From Brucella grignonensis (GTDB taxonomy: Bacteria; Pseudomonadota; Alphaproteobacteria; Rhizobiales; Rhizobiaceae): a DNA stretch of 64,000 bases. This document shows positions 25,312-33,034 of this stretch, piece after piece. The stretch lies in contig NZ_NNRL01000147.1 of the NCBI RefSeq assembly GCF_002252505.1, forward strand, positions 1 through 64,000, in the 5' to 3' direction. Positions within the stretch are counted from its first letter, which is position 1. Every line of letters begins with the position of its first letter. Made by a program: the position numbers and the translations under genes. A model generated the notes under the pieces. It was not told the origin of the DNA. It did no database searches and saw only the letters and a program-made list of their open reading frames with translations.

Positions 25312-26610
25312 AGGGCGTGGAAGGCCCAGGTGTTCACGCAGCGTGCCGCCCTCGTAATCAGTGCGGAAGATACCACGGCGCTGCAGTTCCGGCACCAGTC
25401 TTTCCGCCACATCGTCAAGACCTGCCGGCAGGAAGGGAAATACAACCGTGAAGCCGTCGCTGGCATCCTCTTCCAGCCACTTCTGCATTTCATCGGCAAC
25501 GCTTTCAACGGTTCCGACGAAAGCAAGACCTGAATAACCGCCGTAACGCTGGGCAAGCTGACGGACAGTCAGCTTTTCCTCTTCGGCCAGTTTAAGAACC
25601 TGCGCCCTACCCGACTTACTTGCATTTGTTTCGGGAATTTGAGGCAAATAGTCGTCTGGATCAAAGCCTGATACATCATGGCCCAGAGCAATCGACAGCG
25701 ATGCGATACCGCTATCATAGTGAACAAGACTATCGAGCTTCGCACGTTTCTGCTTGGCTTCCTCAAGGCTATCGCCAAGGACGATAAAGGCTGCAGGCAA
25801 TATCTTCAACGATGATGGCGCGCGACCGGCGGCAGCCAACCGAGATTTCAAATCAGCATAAAGCTTTTTTGATTCAACGATGTCTCGCGGCGCGCAAAAT
25901 ACCACTTCCGCAGTTTCCGCTGCCAGTTGGCGACCCGGTTCTGATTGGCCAGCCTGAACAATCACCGGCCATCCTTGTACGGGACGCGCGATATTGAGTG
26001 GCCCACGCACATTAAAATCATCGCCATGATGATCCAGAACATGCATCTTGGATGGATCAAAGAAGATGCCGCTTTCCTGATCCCGGATGAATGCATCATC
26101 CGCAAAGCTGTCCCAAAGACCTGTTACTACATCATAGAACTCGCGCGCACGCTTATATCGTTCGCCATGCTCGACATGCTCTTGCCTGCCGAAGTTAAGT
26201 GCTGAGTCCGGGTTGGATGTCGTGACGATATTCCACGCTGCACGCCCCTGGCTGATATGGTCAAGTGAGGCAAAACGTCTGGCAATATGATAGGGCTCAT
26301 CAAATGTGGTGGATGCGGTTGCCGCCAACCCGATCTTGTCAGTCACAGCAGCCAAAGCCGACAGCAGCGTGAAGGGCTCAAAGGAAGTAACCGTATGGCT
26401 GCGCTTCAGCGCCTCGACCGGCATGTTGAGGACTGCGAGGTGATCCGCCATGAAGAATGCGTCGAATTTTGCCGCTTCAAGTTTCTGGGCAAAGGTCTTC
26501 AGATGCTTGAAATTGAAATTGGCGTCCGCATAGGCACCGGGATATCGCCAAGCACCAGTATGCAGGCTTACAGGGCGCATAAACGCCGTAAGATGAAGAG
26601 ACTTGTTCAA
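25285..26610 (-). CDS. NtaA/SnaA/DszA-family FMN-dependent monooxygenase
   Basis: The 441-residue protein has the family order: LHTGAWRYPGAYADANFNF near 16, FFMADHLAVLN near 52, FEPFTLLSALAAVTDKIGLAATAS near 78, FASLDHISQGRAAWNIVTT near 112, then GPLNIARPVQGWPVIVQAGQSEPG near 203 and the C-terminal RRGIFRTDYEGGTLREHLGL. I list these as landmarks, each a well-known family stretch. Start is TTG, 7 bases after AGGAA. Such enzymes cleave C-S or C-N bonds using FMNH2 and oxygen; a flavin reductase gene is at 21825. It is second in class to the CmoJ-like gene at 36781 but clearly distinct. Confidence 0.9.
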   Translation of the reverse strand: MNKSLHLTAFMRPVSLHTGAWRYPGAYADANFNFKHLKTFAQKLEAAKFDAFFMADHLAVLNMPVEALKRSHTVTSFEPFTLLSALAAVTDKIGLAATASTTFDEPYHIARRFASLDHISQGRAAWNIVTTSNPDSALNFGRQEHVEHGERYKRAREFYDVVTGLWDSFADDAFIRDQESGIFFDPSKMHVLDHHGDDFNVRGPLNIARPVQGWPVIVQAGQSEPGRQLAAETAEVVFCAPRDIVESKKLYADLKSRLAAAGRAPSSLKILPAAFIVLGDSLEEAKQKRAKLDSLVHYDSGIASLSIALGHDVSGFDPDDYLPQIPETNASKSGRAQVLKLAEEEKLTVRQLAQRYGGYSGLAFVGTVESVADEMQKWLEEDASDGFTVVFPFLPAGLDDVAERLVPELQRRGIFRTDYEGGTLREHLGLPRPSNRFFDGS

Positions 26611-26984
26611 TTGATTGTTCCTGAGGCTATTGCGAAATGAGGTGGGCGCTTCTCGATGAGCGTTGGTCAGACCAGTGATTTTACGACTGTCTACTCACTG
26701 AGCTAAGAAATATGATTGCGCAGCCCGCGCCACTCAAGGAATTTGCGCTTCATATTTCCGTGATTCATGGATCATCGTGCTAAGCACCCGTCACAGAGCA
26801 ATGTTAAACTTTATCCCAATATCTTTCGTTTGCTTTATTGGGTTTTATCGACAAACTCGACATGGCATATTTCAAAGTGGAACGAGCATCGACCTTTTGA
26901 CGTTGAAGATGACGATCCAACGCGTACCGGAGGACGGAGACGTTTCACTGGAAATATAGAGTGGATTGAAGGGAGGTCAGAGAG
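26611..26984. other. Gap without a supported gene
   Basis: The 374 bases between the NtaA-family gene and the divergent gene at 26985 should hold promoters for both. A 73-codon plus frame at 26767 has no ribosome site and no family look, so I leave it out. I see no hairpin or repeat of note. Confidence 0.4.
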
Positions 26985-27440
26985 ATGAAAGCACGAACAG
27001 CGAGTGTTGGTGATCTTGAAAGCGTTTTTCACGACCTTTCAGAGCGAATGGCCACAGAATATATTGCGGCCGGTAAAGACGTGAGGTCTGCCTACGACAA
27101 TCTTACCATGAACCTGCGTGAAGGACGCGCGCATGCGTTGATCGAAAACGACAAGGTCGTTGCGATCATTGCGTGGCAGGAAGCGGACGAAGCAACGGAT
27201 ACACTGTTTGCGGCAAAAGAAGATTTCTTCAATGCACGATCCGTTCGGTTCTGCAGAAAACACATAAAGCAGATTCAAGCATTATCGGGTGATCGTCCGA
27301 TACATTCCAGAAGCTGGCTTGATCGTCCTGACGTTGTGCGATGGTTCAAGATCATCGGCTATCAGGAAGCGGGACATGAAGATGGTGCCCAGCTTTTTGA
27401 GCTTTTGCCACCCGAAGGAAACAGCCTCTCAAGCCAGTAG
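26985..27440 (+). CDS. GNAT-like hypothetical protein (possible phage-type origin)
   Basis: The 151-residue protein starts MKARTASVGDLESVFHDLSE with a clear GGGAGG site 8 bases upstream. The order of segments (N-terminal helix pair, IENDKVVAIIAWQ strand, late VVRWFKIIGYQEAG) looks like a degenerate GNAT fold without the usual acetyl-CoA loop. Proteins of this look occur in phages near structural genes, but no other phage gene is present here. I cannot name a substrate. Confidence 0.55.
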   Translation: MKARTASVGDLESVFHDLSERMATEYIAAGKDVRSAYDNLTMNLREGRAHALIENDKVVAIIAWQEADEATDTLFAAKEDFFNARSVRFCRKHIKQIQALSGDRPIHSRSWLDRPDVVRWFKIIGYQEAGHEDGAQLFELLPPEGNSLSSQ

Positions 27441-27494
27441 TTTTGTTTCCAATCGTGTTTTTTATTACGTCGTGCGGATTCCGCGCGACGCAGC

Positions 27495-28393
27495 TCAACG
27501 CAATGCTTTTGCGATTGCATCAATCGTCACCCGAACGCGGGATGTTAAAGCACGTCCTCCCGGCCATATGATATGAATAGGCAATGTGGGCATTCTGACG
27601 TTTGACAGCACGGGGATCAGTGCTCCAGAGCTAAGCTGGTTCTCAACGAGCCAGTGCGGCACCTGTGCCAGCCCCAACCCGCGAGCCGCGCGTCCACAAT
27701 CATGTCCACCGCGGCAAAACTATGGTTCGACGGAATATTGCGTCGGACCTCTTCTCCCCGCTCATTTAAAACAATCCAAGGTTCACGCTGACCACCACGA
27801 AACTGTGTGACACAGCGATGTCGCTCAAGATCGTCCAGCATTGTGGGGGCACCATGAACCGCAATATACGAAGGCGACGCACATATAATCACCTCCTGCT
27901 GACCAATATATTTGGAGATAAGGTCTGCGCTATCAGGGAGTTGGCCAATCCTGACAGCAAGGTCATAGCCTTCGTCGATCAGATTCACGATGCGGTTTTC
28001 AAAGGAAACTTCAAAATGGAGCTCATGATATTCAGCAGCCAGTTGCAACAAGACCGGCGCTACACATCTGCGTCCATATAAATCCGGCAGATTAATTCGC
28101 AGCCGTCCGGCCGGAATTTCCCTTCTCGCGGAAAGTGCAATTTCCGCAGCCCCCAACTCTTCGAGCGCACGGCGGCAGCTCTCGAGGTAGACGCGTCCTT
28201 CATCAGTAAGGCGCAAACTGCGCGTGGTGCGATGAAACAACCGCACCCCAAGACGCTCTTCAAGGCGCGCAATTGACTTGCTGACCGCAGATTGTGATAG
28301 CCCCAACAATGCTGAGGCCGCAGCAAAACTGCCCGACTGTTCTGCCTGCACAAAAGCTCTGATACCGTTGAACCGCTCGGTGGAAATCATCAT
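27495..28393 (-). pseudogene. LysR-family regulator gene with a frameshift
   Basis: The first 240 codons are an intact LysR regulator: MMISTERFNGIRAFVQAEQSG, recognition helix LLGLSQSAVSKSIARLEERL and an effector domain through NHSFAAVDMIVDARLA. Near 27690 the frame slips by one base. The slipped frame continues exactly as the family expects, RGLGLAQVPHWLVENQLSSG to the stop at 27495. Read straight, the protein would end at 27617 with about 20 unrelated residues. Either a sequencing error or a recent inactivating indel explains it. It is divergent from an SDR gene 105 bases away, the usual arrangement for a LysR regulator and its target. Confidence 0.8.
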
Positions 28394-28498
28394 TCGATCT
28401 TTTTTGTCATGATTGAAGATAATTAATGCCCGAAATGCGATTTCAACTCCATGATAAGTTGCCCTTCACGAAAAGTCCTGAGCTGTGAAAGATGAGCA

Positions 28499-29221
28499 AT
28501 GTCAGAAGCACTGCAAGATAAGACCGTTGTCGTAATCGGCGGTAGTACCGGCATCGGGTTTGCCGTTGCACAGAAGGCTATAGAAGCAGACGCTAAGGTT
28601 GTGATAGGCGCACGCGATGCCGCAAAGCTTGCACAAGCTTCTGCAGCGTTAGGGGAAAGATCAACCGCACTGGAAGTCGATACCTCCGACACCAGTTCTC
28701 TCGCCACATTCTTCGGAACAATCGGTGCTTTCGATCACCTTTTCATTCCAGCCGCGACCTACACAGTGGTTGGCCTCGACTGCGATGACATAAAGGCTAT
28801 CGAAAGCCCGTTCCGCTCAAAGTTCTGGGGCCAATACTGGGCTGTGAAGCTCGCTGTTCCCTATCTGGCAAAAGATGGCTCCATTACTCTGATGGCCGGT
28901 GCGGCCAGTGCGAGACCAATCAAGGGCAGTGCAGTTTATGCTGCATGTAACAGCGCGATTGAGGGGCTTGGACGTGGGCTGGCGATCGACCTCGCTCCCA
29001 TCCGGGTAAATACGATATCACCCGGTACAATTGATGGTCATCTTTGGCAAAATCGTCCGCAGGACATTCGCGAAATGGCCTTTGAACACTATCGCCAAAA
29101 TTCGCTTGTCGGCAGACCAGGCACTGAATCCGAGATTGCCGATACCGTACTTTACCTGATGGGAAACAGGTTTGTGACCGGATCTAACCTTTATCCGGAC
29201 GGCGGATACGCACTTCGTTGA
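28499..29221 (+). CDS. Short-chain dehydrogenase/reductase with Asn in place of the catalytic Lys
   Basis: The 240-residue protein has the Rossmann nucleotide loop GGSTGIG (14-20), D61 in EVDTSD, Ser137 and Tyr147. At the position of the catalytic Lys (YxxxK) it has Asn151 (YAACN). The NNAG motif is replaced by PAAT. The rest (IRVNTISPGTIDG, VTGSNLYPDGG) is standard classical SDR. A subgroup of SDRs with YxxxN exists, so this may be a genuine variant, not decay. It is divergent from the frameshifted LysR gene that probably controls it. Confidence 0.88.
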   Translation: MSEALQDKTVVVIGGSTGIGFAVAQKAIEADAKVVIGARDAAKLAQASAALGERSTALEVDTSDTSSLATFFGTIGAFDHLFIPAATYTVVGLDCDDIKAIESPFRSKFWGQYWAVKLAVPYLAKDGSITLMAGAASARPIKGSAVYAACNSAIEGLGRGLAIDLAPIRVNTISPGTIDGHLWQNRPQDIREMAFEHYRQNSLVGRPGTESEIADTVLYLMGNRFVTGSNLYPDGGYALR

Positions 29222-29277
29222 AGAATGATATAGTAAGTGACTGCATTATCTGAGGTTTATAATGCAGCCACTTGAAG

Positions 29278-29874
29278 TTAAAAGGTTTCTCCGCGCAGAT
29301 GGCTCGCAAGAAAGCCGAGATTATCCTGCCCCCAATAGGTTTCAGTATCGTAGATATAGGTCGGAAAGCCAAAAACGCCCTTGTCGACAGCGCTTTCACG
29401 ATCTGACTTCCACTTGGCCTGAACGTCGTGATCATTCTCACGCCCAACCAGATACTGACCGTTGAAGCCAGCTTCATCCGCAACGGCTCGTCGAACTTCG
29501 GACTGGCCAATATCCTTTGCGTCCACCCAGAAGGCTTGCTGGAGCGCACGGGTCAGTTGCAACCAATTCTGATCCTCAAGATAGGCGGCAATCACCGTAA
29601 AAGAAGCAGGTGTCGGATCGCTTAAAGTTGGGCGATCATCAATGAAAAGCGGCTTGCCACGAAACTTTGCCCAACGCTTGAGATCCTGCGTGCCATAAGC
29701 GCGACGGGCTTCCGGCCGGTTGCGCGAAAAGATGCCGCCATTTTCCTCGATGACGGTAGCAAGATAAGGCTTGATTTCAACCACATGCCGCTCTGCCAGT
29801 TCCTCAAGCGTATCAAGCCCGAGATATGACCAGGGCGAGCCGATGGAAAAGAAATAATCGATAGTTTTTGGCAC
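29278..29874 (-). CDS. DsbA-fold protein, 2-hydroxychromene-2-carboxylate isomerase/GST-kappa-like
   Basis: The 198-residue protein starts at GTG 29874, 3 bases after AAGGACAG..., and reads PKTIDYFFSIGSPWSYLGL, the signature start of the HCCA isomerase/kappa-GST branch of the thioredoxin-DsbA fold. The active residue is the Ser of GSPWSY; no CxxC is present. Later landmarks are FGSPLF-like RGKPLFIDDRPTL, NGQYLVGRENDHDV and VFGFPTYIYD with YWGQDNLGFL at the end. Such proteins usually use glutathione. It lies 34 bases after the third binding-protein gene and closes the long operon; a role in glutathione-dependent steps of S-conjugate turnover is inferred. Confidence 0.88.
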   Translation of the reverse strand: MPKTIDYFFSIGSPWSYLGLDTLEELAERHVVEIKPYLATVIEENGGIFSRNRPEARRAYGTQDLKRWAKFRGKPLFIDDRPTLSDPTPASFTVIAAYLEDQNWLQLTRALQQAFWVDAKDIGQSEVRRAVADEAGFNGQYLVGRENDHDVQAKWKSDRESAVDKGVFGFPTYIYDTETYWGQDNLGFLASHLRGETF

Positions 29875-29908
29875 GTTCTGTCCTTCGCTATAAGCTTCAC
29901 TCAAGAAA

Positions 29909-30838
29909 TTATTTAAACTTCGGCAATCCAGGCGGATTGGTTTCCGATTGCTCCAGTGCTTCCTCTTGGAGATGCCAGCGATCAAGAATGCGCGTATAGT
30001 CTCCATTCTTGATCAAACCATTGGTCGCGATGGTCAAAGCATTGGCAAGTCCGCTGCCTTTGCGCGTTGTAATTGCCACGTCCGAGCGATCCGGCCAGCC
30101 TGCACTCAGCGTGCCGACACGTTTGATATTCTTATCGCGGGAGGCGATGAACACGAGCTGCGCGTGGGGCTGCACGATCACATCAGCCCGGCCTGATTGC
30201 AGAGCCAGAAGGCTGGCAGCCTCATCATCGTAATATTGCAGCTCAAGCGGCTTCAGCCCGGCCTTTTCGTTTTCCTCGCTCCACTTGACGAGGATACGCT
30301 CCTGATTGGTCCCGGCACCCACGATGATGCGGAGACCTGCAGCATCCTTTGGTTCCTTGATGGAGATAACGCCACTGTCGGCTTTCACGAAGAAGCCATG
30401 CAGGCCCTGCCGATAGGTCGAAAAGTCGAACTTTTCCTTACGCTCTTCGGTTACTCCAACATTGGATATCACGGCATCATATTTGCCCGATGCGAGACCT
30501 AGCGGCCAATCGATCCATGCAACCGGAACGCTTTCGAGTTCGACCCCAAGGCTTTCCGCAATGGCCGACGCATAGTCTGCATCCGCACCCACAACGGTCT
30601 TGGCATCCGTCGCATAGGCTGCAAGCGGCGGACCGCCCGGTGCAACAGCAACAGTCAGTTTGCCCGGCGTGACGAACTTGAAATCAGCAGGAATGGCAGC
30701 GATTGCTGCGGCATCTTTCTGCACATGAATGCGGCCGGTCTGTTCGGGCGACAAATCAAAATCATCTTCCGAAAAGGCTGGCAGAGATAAAGCACTTACC
30801 AATGCCCATGTAGCTATTAACAGAACACCTGCTCTCAT
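29909..30838 (-). CDS. Family-3 amino-acid-type ABC solute-binding protein (third tandem copy)
   Basis: The 309-residue periplasmic protein starts MRAGVLLIATWALVSAL (signal peptide, cut near AFS), then EDDFDLSPEQTGRIHVQKD. It shares with the next two genes the tract DLSPEQ, then VTEERKEKFDFSTYR and the C-terminal TRKGSGLA and NPPGLPK. ATG 30838 is 8 bases after GGAG, so the extra 56 residues of the longer frame are rejected. It is the most diverged of three tandem copies (YRQGLHGFFVKADSG instead of YRKDELGFYVKADS), suggesting a different ligand. Confidence 0.9.
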   Translation of the reverse strand: MRAGVLLIATWALVSALSLPAFSEDDFDLSPEQTGRIHVQKDAAAIAAIPADFKFVTPGKLTVAVAPGGPPLAAYATDAKTVVGADADYASAIAESLGVELESVPVAWIDWPLGLASGKYDAVISNVGVTEERKEKFDFSTYRQGLHGFFVKADSGVISIKEPKDAAGLRIIVGAGTNQERILVKWSEENEKAGLKPLELQYYDDEAASLLALQSGRADVIVQPHAQLVFIASRDKNIKRVGTLSAGWPDRSDVAITTRKGSGLANALTIATNGLIKNGDYTRILDRWHLQEEALEQSETNPPGLPKFK

Positions 30839-30908
30839 GAACCATTCTCCATTTATGTAAAGTACGGCGGGCCGGTACAAACGTCCCCTCTTATGCCGGC
30901 CCTGCCCC

Positions 30909-31853
30909 TCACGAACCGCTCTTCGGCAGGCCCTGTGGATTGGTCTTGGCCTCACTGATGGCCTCCGGTCCGAGGTTCCACGTATCGAGAACCTTGTTAT
31001 AGGCACCGCTTGCGATCAGATCGTTGAGAACATTGGTCAGCGGCGCTGCAAGTCCGCTGCCCTTACGCGTTGTGACCGCAATCTCGGCGGTGATCGGCCA
31101 GCCGCCACTGACCGTGCCAACCAGCTTGGTCTTGCCATTGATGCCAGCGGAATAGGCCTGTGTTGCGTTCACGCTGAACACCGCATCGGCACGGCCACTT
31201 TGAATGGCGAGATCTTTGACCGCGTCATCGTCGTAATATTGCACCTCAATCGGTTTCAGACCGGCTGCAACATTCTGGCGATCCCATTCCAGCAGCACCT
31301 TTTCCTGATTGGTGCCTGCATCGGTGATGATCTTGAGGCCTTCAATATCCCTGGGCTGTTTCAGCTCCTTGATCGCGCTGTCAGCCTTGACGTAAAAGCC
31401 AAGCTCATCCTTGCGATAGGTAGAGAAATCGAACTTCTCCTTCCGCTCTTCCGTCACTGTGACATTGGAAATCACCGCATCGAATTTACCGGAAGCAAGC
31501 CCAAGAGGCCAATCGGCCCATGCAACCGAAACCAGTTCCAGATCACGTCCGAGACTGTCGGCAATGATCTGCGCCAGATCAACATCGTAGCCGATGACGG
31601 TCTTGGAATCTGACGCATAGTCATGCAGCGGCAGATGCCCGCTGGTGCTGATCCCGATGGTCAGAACACCGTCTTTGACGAATTTGAAATCCTTGACCTC
31701 ATCGATACGCTTATCGAGTTTTTCAACCCGCAAACGGTTTGGCTGTTCGGGGCTGAGATCAAATTTGCCCTCACTCCATGCAGCATTCGTCATCAGCAAA
31801 GCCCCTGAAATCAGGCCTGCAGTGACGTATCCCGCTTTTCTGATATAAGTCAT
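30909..31853 (-). CDS. Family-3 amino-acid-type ABC solute-binding protein (second tandem copy)
   Basis: The 314-residue protein has the signal peptide YVTAGLISGALLMTNAAWS and then GKFDLSPEQPNRLRVEK. Its middle is nearly identical to the first copy across VISNVTVTEERKEKFDF, STYRKDELGFYVKADS, ITDAGTNQEKVLLEWDRQ and SGGWP. The ligand-side segment near residue 70 (STSGHLPLHDYASDSKTVIG) differs from its neighbours. ATG follows AGGAG by 8 bases. It sits 70 bases from each neighbour. Confidence 0.92.
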   Translation of the reverse strand: MTYIRKAGYVTAGLISGALLMTNAAWSEGKFDLSPEQPNRLRVEKLDKRIDEVKDFKFVKDGVLTIGISTSGHLPLHDYASDSKTVIGYDVDLAQIIADSLGRDLELVSVAWADWPLGLASGKFDAVISNVTVTEERKEKFDFSTYRKDELGFYVKADSAIKELKQPRDIEGLKIITDAGTNQEKVLLEWDRQNVAAGLKPIEVQYYDDDAVKDLAIQSGRADAVFSVNATQAYSAGINGKTKLVGTVSGGWPITAEIAVTTRKGSGLAAPLTNVLNDLIASGAYNKVLDTWNLGPEAISEAKTNPQGLPKSGS

Positions 31854-31928
31854 ATTCCCATCTCCTTGAGTGTAAAACTCTGTGTAATGAACTGATTTCT
31901 TTACATTTCGCCCCGTTACGAGCGGATC

Positions 31929-32870
31929 TTACGATCCGCTTTTCGGCAATCCGGCAGGGTTGGTTTTGGCCTCGTCAACGGCTTCTGAACTCAGGCTCCA
32001 ACGCTCAAGCACCTGATGATATTTGCCGTTCCTGATGAGTTCATTGAGCGACCGCGTCAGTGCATCAGCCAGACCGCTGCCCTTGCGCGTGGTGATTGCC
32101 ACTTCAGCGGTCTGTGGCCAGCCGCCGCTTACCGTTCCGACGAGCTTGGTTTTGCCGTGCTGCGATGCAGCATAGGCCTGCACTGCATTGACGCTGAAAA
32201 CCGCATCCGCACGACCGGATTCAAGCGCGAGGCTCTTGACCGCATCGTCGTCATAATACTGCACCTCGACGGGCTTCAGACCGGCGGCAACATTCTGCTT
32301 GTCCCACTGCAGAAGGATGTTTTCCTGATTGGTGCCTGGATCGGTGATGATTTTGAGACCCGCAATGTCCTTTGGCTCTTTCAGCGACGTGATCGGACTG
32401 TCCGCCTTGACGTAAAATCCAAGCTCATCCTTGCGATATGTTGAAAAATCAAACTTTTCCTTGCGCTCTTCGGTCACGGTCACATTGGAAATCACAGCAT
32501 CGAACTTGCCGGATTCAAGCGAAAGCGGCCAGTCAGCCCAGGCGATTGGCACCAGCACAAGCTCACGGCCCAATGTATCGGAAACCAGCTGAATGAGATC
32601 GGGATCGAAGGCAACGACAGTCTTTGCATCCGTTGCATAAGTGCTGATCGGAGGCACCCAAGGATTAATGCCGACGACGAACTTGCCGTCCTGCACGAAC
32701 TTGAAATCCTTGGGGACAGCATTGACGACGGCTTCGCTCTTTTCCGCGCGCAGACGGTTTGGCTGCTCCGGGCTCAAATCGAGTTCTGCGGAAAAGGCTG
32801 GTGCGCTGAACAGCGTTGCGGCTGCCAGAAAGCTGCCCAATATTGCGTTCTTGTAGTTGCCTGTTTTCAT
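31929..32870 (-). CDS. Family-3 amino-acid-type ABC solute-binding protein (first tandem copy)
   Basis: The 313-residue protein begins MKTGNYKNAILGSFLAAATL (signal peptide, cut near AFSA), followed by ELDLSPEQPNRLRAEKSE. It is a FliY/TcyA-like periplasmic amino-acid-binding protein with DLIQLVSDTLGRELVLVP and SGKFDAVISNVTV. ATG 32870 follows GGAGTC; the longer frame is not supported. It lies directly after the fused permease-ATPase gene, with a perfect palindrome between, and is followed by two paralogues. Amino acids or cystine/S-substituted cysteines are the likely ligands given the operon. Confidence 0.92.
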   Translation of the reverse strand: MKTGNYKNAILGSFLAAATLFSAPAFSAELDLSPEQPNRLRAEKSEAVVNAVPKDFKFVQDGKFVVGINPWVPPISTYATDAKTVVAFDPDLIQLVSDTLGRELVLVPIAWADWPLSLESGKFDAVISNVTVTEERKEKFDFSTYRKDELGFYVKADSPITSLKEPKDIAGLKIITDPGTNQENILLQWDKQNVAAGLKPVEVQYYDDDAVKSLALESGRADAVFSVNAVQAYAASQHGKTKLVGTVSGGWPQTAEVAITTRKGSGLADALTRSLNELIRNGKYHQVLERWSLSSEAVDEAKTNPAGLPKSGS

Positions 32871-32970
32871 TGAATGACTCCTGAGAATAATCTGAATTTT
32901 GGACAAACAATTCCCGTCGATTGCCCTGATCAGGCAATCGTGATTGTCGGGAGCTGTGGTTTGGATCCTG

Positions 32971-33011
32971 AGCGCATCCCGAAAAGTGGAAACCGGTTTT
33001 CGGGATGCGCT
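32971..33011. repeat. Perfect palindrome of the mosaic repeat family, inside an operon
   Basis: AGCGCATCCCGAAAA and TTTTCGGGATGCGCT are a perfect 15-base inverted repeat with an 11-base spacer. It lies between the permease-ATPase gene and the first binding-protein gene, so it will form a strong mRNA hairpin. The core matches the repeat at 12598. Confidence 0.8.
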
Positions 33012-33034
33012 TAAAAACAACGGGCGTTCTGGCG

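Noticed and set aside
26767-26988. Open frame of 73 codons before the GNAT-like gene
   Set aside because: No ribosome site, odd composition (Trp/His/Arg clusters), and it overlaps the good ribosome site of the next gene.
26985-27440. Prophage region
   Set aside because: Only one phage-looking small protein is present; no integrase, structural or lysis genes and no attachment repeats.
29909-32870. Assembly duplication as the cause of the three binding-protein genes
   Set aside because: The copies differ in length, signal peptide and ligand-loop sequence and each has its own ribosome site, so they are diverged paralogues.
29909-33020. CRISPR-like repetition
   Set aside because: The repeated strings are gene-length paralogous coding sequences, not short spaced repeats.
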